Under the pieces are notes generated by a model. The model ran no database searches. It was not told the origin of the DNA and saw nothing but the letters and a program-made list of their open reading frames with translations. Source: Planctomycetaceae bacterium (GTDB lineage: Bacteria > Planctomycetota > Planctomycetia > Pirellulales > Pirellulaceae). From it: DNA of 64,000 bases. Of this stretch, positions 60,650 to 64,000 are shown piece by piece; position 1 is the first letter of the stretch; every line of letters starts with the position of its first letter. The position numbers and the translations under genes were made by a program. The DNA lies in NCBI GenBank assembly GCA_020638995.1, contig JACKHM010000002.1, positions 2,108,001 through 2,172,000 of the forward strand, in the 5' to 3' direction.

Positions 60650-62392
60650 TTAGTAACCGACAGCGGCGCCATCTTTACGAGCCTCGGAGGCACCGTGCAA
60701 GACACCATGCTCGTGATCGATCAGGATTCCTTGATACCCACCAAAAGCGCCCTTGGCCCGCATCACTAGATGACCTTTCTCTCTCAAGCCTGCTAAGGTT
60801 TCCTCGGAGAATCCGGATTCCACTTGGACAGTCCCGGCACCTTGAGCGGCAACTCCCGTGGGCTCTGCACTGCCGAGGTGCCGTATTCGAGGTGCGTCAC
60901 CGGCCGCTTGCACATTCATCCCAAAGTCAATCAAGTTCACGACAATTTGAGCGTGTCCTTGTGGCTGCATGTCGCCTCCCATGACACCGAAACAAAAATA
61001 CGGTTCGCCGTCCTTCGTGATCATGGCGGGAATGATCGTATGGAAAGGGCGTTTGCGAGGTTCGTATTCGTTCAGATGCCCTTCTTCGAGCGTGAACAAA
61101 GCGCCGCGGTTCTGCAACGCGAATCCCACGTCACCTGGGACGACCTGCGAACCAAAACCGTGGTAGTTACTTTGAATGAAGGAGCAGCAATTTCGATCTT
61201 TATCAACCACCGTCAAATAAATCGTATCGCCATGAACGAGTTTGGGATCGCCCGCAGGAACGTCCGTTGCCGCACGCGTCAAGTCAATTCGATTCACTTG
61301 GCGCGCCGCATATTGCTTCGAGATAAGTTCAGCCGTCGGCAGTTCATTGAACGCAGGGTCGGCATAAAACTTTGCCCGGTCAGCAAACGCCAACTTCTTG
61401 GCTTCGACAAACAGATGCAAGTAATCTGGACTATCGAGAGTCATCGACCGTATGTCAAAGGGCTCCAACGTGTTCAGAATCTGCAGCGCAGCGATGCCTT
61501 GACCATTCGGGGGTAACTCCCATACATCAAAGCCCCGATAGTTTGTTGAAACCGGCTCGACCCACTCCGACTGGTGCTCAATGAAGTCGCTCATGGCTAG
61601 GAAGCCGCCATTGGCGGCGCTGAACGCGACAATCTCTTTGGCAATGTCTCCTTGATAGAAAGCCTCCGGGCCGTCGTTCGCAATTTTTCGATAGGATGCA
61701 GCTAGACGTGGGTTTTTGAAAACTTCGCCGAACTTTGGTGAACGTTTGCCATCAACGAGATAGGTGCTGGCGGAGTGGGGCCACTCCTTCAACTTTGATG
61801 TCGCGCCGCCCCAGGCGCCGGCAATAATCTCGGCCACAGGAAACCCTTCTTCCGCCGTCGCGATCGAGGGCGCAAGTAGTTCGTCCCAAGGCCTGCTCCC
61901 AAAACGGTCACGCAACTCCTGCCAGCCATCTACACAGCCCGGTACGGACCATGACAGGGGGCCGAAGGTGGGAATGCGGTCATAGCCTAGACGCAGGAAA
62001 TCCTCTCGTGACAAGTTACCCGGGCTGCGCCCACTGGCATTCAACCCGTACAGTTTGCGAGTTTTATTGTCCCAATATATGGCGAACAAATCGCCGCCGA
62101 TCCCACAGCTCATCGGCTCGACCAAACCGATCATCGCACTCGCAGCAATCGCTGCATCGACCGCATTCCCGCCTGCTTTCAACACATCCAGTCCAGTCTC
62201 AGCCGCCAGCGGATGGCTCGTTGCGACCATCCCATGGGTGGCAAGTACGACCGAGCGACTTTGTTTCGGATCACCGACAGGACGATCGTATCCCGCAGCC
62301 CGCAGCAAACGCCCATCATCGTGAAAAGACTCGCTCATGAGGCAACTCGAAGCCATCCACAGTGATAGCGCAAGTAACTTGTGTCGGGACAT
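60650..62392 (-). CDS. ggt: gamma-glutamyltransferase
   Basis: A 580-residue N-terminal nucleophile hydrolase, exported and self-cleaving. The signal (LLALSLWMASSCLMSES) is followed by large-subunit residues (TSHPLAAETGLDVLKAGGNAVDAA), and cleavage is expected before Thr390 in VHGDTIYLTVVDKDRN, with small-subunit sequence after it (SFIQSNYHGFGSQV). The enzyme moves gamma-glutamyl groups from glutathione or other donors; planctomycete homologues are common. It is the first gene of the ggt-pdxA unit. Confidence 0.95.
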   Translation of the reverse strand: MSRHKLLALSLWMASSCLMSESFHDDGRLLRAAGYDRPVGDPKQSRSVVLATHGMVATSHPLAAETGLDVLKAGGNAVDAAIAASAMIGLVEPMSCGIGGDLFAIYWDNKTRKLYGLNASGRSPGNLSREDFLRLGYDRIPTFGPLSWSVPGCVDGWQELRDRFGSRPWDELLAPSIATAEEGFPVAEIIAGAWGGATSKLKEWPHSASTYLVDGKRSPKFGEVFKNPRLAASYRKIANDGPEAFYQGDIAKEIVAFSAANGGFLAMSDFIEHQSEWVEPVSTNYRGFDVWELPPNGQGIAALQILNTLEPFDIRSMTLDSPDYLHLFVEAKKLAFADRAKFYADPAFNELPTAELISKQYAARQVNRIDLTRAATDVPAGDPKLVHGDTIYLTVVDKDRNCCSFIQSNYHGFGSQVVPGDVGFALQNRGALFTLEEGHLNEYEPRKRPFHTIIPAMITKDGEPYFCFGVMGGDMQPQGHAQIVVNLIDFGMNVQAAGDAPRIRHLGSAEPTGVAAQGAGTVQVESGFSEETLAGLREKGHLVMRAKGAFGGYQGILIDHEHGVLHGASEARKDGAAVGY

Positions 62393-62594
62393 CGCCTTGG
62401 ACTCCGGGAGTGCGCATTCGCAACAAGATCGTTTGTACGATGCACTTCGCTTGAAAGCAACAAGCGGCGAAGGGACGGCAACTCGGACGGGCTAACCACA
62501 ACTTCGCCGAGTGGCTCTGACTCCTTCGAGCGGACCAATCCGAAAATGCGATCTCGACCGAGTAAGGCGCGAGCGTGAGACACTCGACGCGGCC

Positions 62595-62867
62595 TTATGC
62601 GCTGGTCTTCGCCGTCTTGATCAGCTTTTGCAGCCGTGATTTCGTGCGAGCCGCGGTGTTCTTATGAATGACATTCTTCTGACCAGCCCGGTCGAGTCGC
62701 TTAGTGGCAGCTTGCATTTCGGTTTCTGCCTTGCTGACGTCGCCAGCCTGAACCGCTTCACGAACCTTGCGAAGCTGTGATCGTAGAGCGGACTTTACGG
62801 CTTTGTTGCGATCGCGCCGGACGACATTTTGACGAAGTCGCTTCTTGGCACTCTTTGAATTTGGCAT
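62595..62867 (-). CDS. rpsT: 30S ribosomal protein S20
   Basis: A 90-residue small, basic, all-helical protein. MPNSKSAKKRLRQNVVRRDRNKAVKSALRSQLRKV is the S20 start, and NVIHKNTAARTKSRLQKLIK is the conserved end that contacts 16S rRNA. AGAAG lies before the ATG. It is a stand-alone gene between ggt and the TPR protein. Loss is tolerated in some bacteria but the gene is nearly universal. Confidence 0.97.
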   Translation of the reverse strand: MPNSKSAKKRLRQNVVRRDRNKAVKSALRSQLRKVREAVQAGDVSKAETEMQAATKRLDRAGQKNVIHKNTAARTKSRLQKLIKTAKTSA

Positions 62868-62941
62868 GGTTGCTTCTGGAAGAACTCTTGGGAATCGTTA
62901 GTAAAGTTCGCGTGACGCGGCGTCGGTGTCACAAAGTTGAA

Positions 62942-64000
62942 TCAGCCTTTATGGCGAATCTCGCGAATTTTGTCTAGGCGGGGCGCGGCGTCTCGGTAAT
63001 CCGGATCGAGAGCGATTAATGCTGATAAGTGCTCTTCGGCAGCGGCATAATTGTGCAATCCGGCCGCCAGCACGCCGCTACGATATCGCGCAAGCTTCTG
63101 CAAATCAACGTCTTGCGTTGCCGCGACCGCGGAAACAGCCTCGAGGTAACTATCCAGCGCCTTGTCGTATTGCTTGGTGCGTTGAAGGCACTCTCCCAGT
63201 TCAAGCATGCCGATGGCTCGGCGGTTCTCCAGCTTCGCTGACGCCTTCAGGAAGGGAATTGCCTCGCGATAATTGCCCGCCTTCCGCAACCGCAGGCCAA
63301 GCTGGAACTTCGCCTCCAGATCGTCTGGATATCGCTCGGAGCGGGAGTTAAAGACCTCTAGCTCATAGCGATTCAAATCCTGCTGAAGCTGCACAACCAA
63401 TTGCTGAGCATCGAGATCGCCGCTGACTGCAGCACGACGCTCAGCGATCGAGATCTGCTCCTGCTTTCGCAGAATCTCAATATCTTCCAAGCGCTCACGC
63501 GCCTTCAAGCTGCCCCCCGACGCTGCAATGGCTTTGTTAAGAACGTGGGCGGCATCGCCGAGCCGTTTTTCCGACACATGAATGTCAGCCAGTTGGAAAT
63601 AGCTATCGAGATCCGTCGGATTATTAGCGACCGCTCGCTCTAACTCCTGTCGCGGCGTGAGGGTGATCTCGCGCCGCTCCGACGTTTCTTCAGCCGCAGC
63701 CTTGGCCACGGCTTCCGCCTGCCGCTGAGCCCTTCGGCGGGCGCTCGGTCGAGTATCCTCCTCCTGAGTCGTCCGGCCGACGGTCTTCGCGATTTGCAGC
63801 TCAGAGATCATTTGTTGCGCTTCGTCGTCTCCGCGTTTTGCTTCGTCAACGCGAGTCCAACAGATGATTGCTTGATCGAACTGGCCTATGCGGGCGAGTG
63901 CCAACGCGCAGTGCCGGTTAACATCCGCGTCTTGTGGGTTCGGGACAAGTGCGTTCTTGAGGTAGCGAAGCTCAGCTTGATGATAGCCAAACGCCGCACA
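62942..64000 (-). CDS. TPR-repeat protein, N-terminus cut by window edge
   Basis: The frame stays open from the stop at 62942 to position 64000, so at least 352 residues of the C-terminal part are visible. TPR repeats with the W/Y-x-G-A pattern occur at both ends (YHQAELRYLKNALVPNPQD, ARIGQFDQAIICWTRVDEA, YFQLADIHVSEKRLGDAAHVLNKAI, LGLRLRKAGNYREAIPFLKASA, ECLQRTKQYDKALDSYLEA). A central charged stretch (SARRRAQRQAEAVAKAAAEETSERR) is probably a coiled coil. It is a planctomycete-type scaffold, probably cytoplasmic or periplasmic; the missing N-terminus decides which. Confidence 0.88.
   Translation of the reverse strand, partial: CAAFGYHQAELRYLKNALVPNPQDADVNRHCALALARIGQFDQAIICWTRVDEAKRGDDEAQQMISELQIAKTVGRTTQEEDTRPSARRRAQRQAEAVAKAAAEETSERREITLTPRQELERAVANNPTDLDSYFQLADIHVSEKRLGDAAHVLNKAIAASGGSLKARERLEDIEILRKQEQISIAERRAAVSGDLDAQQLVVQLQQDLNRYELEVFNSRSERYPDDLEAKFQLGLRLRKAGNYREAIPFLKASAKLENRRAIGMLELGECLQRTKQYDKALDSYLEAVSAVAATQDVDLQKLARYRSGVLAAGLHNYAAAEEHLSALIALDPDYRDAAPRLDKIREIRHKG

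Overview
The window looks like chromosomal DNA of a marine or freshwater planctomycete of the Pirellulales type. Supporting signs are two secreted sulfatases, a BBP7-type outer-membrane barrel protein, a secreted protein with an N-terminal LEPR-like motif and PKD-like domains, several MauG/cytochrome c peroxidase genes, an FAD oxidoreductase with a golvesin-like tail, a PQQ-type propeller, TadE/TadG genes, many signal peptides, loosely packed genes and moderate G+C. I see no rRNA, tRNA, CRISPR array or prophage.

Layout. 1-6771: the start of an SRAP (YedK/HMCES-like) gene running off the left edge, a sulfatase, a lipoprotein with an EF-hand coupled to an ABC ATPase, and a metallophosphoesterase. 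6940-8864: a TadE-TadG-TadE mini-cluster. 8888-13684 (minus): an ammonium control operon, amt-glnK-glnD. 13922-16337: a PduO-type corrinoid adenosyltransferase, a TolB-like propeller and a Nudix hydrolase. 16414-19206 (minus): thrC, a small TPR-like gene and dapB. 19396-21781: a strong promoter, DksA-like, lspA, Rrf2 and a HisN/IMPase gene. 21753-29191 (minus): a thioredoxin-like protein, a sulfotransferase-glycosyltransferase fusion, FkbM methyltransferase, a HEAT/LRR-like protein and the LEPR/PKD protein, facing a frameshifted ECF sigma gene. 30205-37856: S9 peptidase, amidase, gamma-carbonic anhydrase, a degenerate OLD-like ATPase, PSP1 protein and bioB. 37960-46512: a redox cluster (NHL/SMP-30-like, MauG, FAD/golvesin), a second sulfatase and a PQQ-like propeller. 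46513-49150: an accessory pocket with palindromic repeats, a PIN toxin plus small partner and a 5'-truncated IS91-like transposase. 49155-64000: a second MauG protein, small proteins, a GH2 beta-galactosidase with a LamG insert, mutM, a TM2 protein, a BBP7 protein, a sialidase-like protein, pdxA, ggt, rpsT and a partial TPR gene.

How it fits together. Sulfatases, beta-galactosidase, sialidase-like protein, sulfotransferase fusion and FkbM point to making and breaking sulfated glycans. The amt-glnK-glnD operon is a complete ammonium sensing and uptake unit.

The most unusual signals are REP-like palindromes read in frame inside the sulfotransferase-glycosyltransferase gene, one of them forming the junction between the two enzymes; a G-rich minisatellite translated inside the LEPR gene; a frameshift in the ECF sigma gene; the OLD-like ATPase with changed Walker B and TOPRIM residues; and three classes of small palindromic repeats, none with a RAYT transposase in the window. 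All product names come from reading motifs by eye; no database search was possible.
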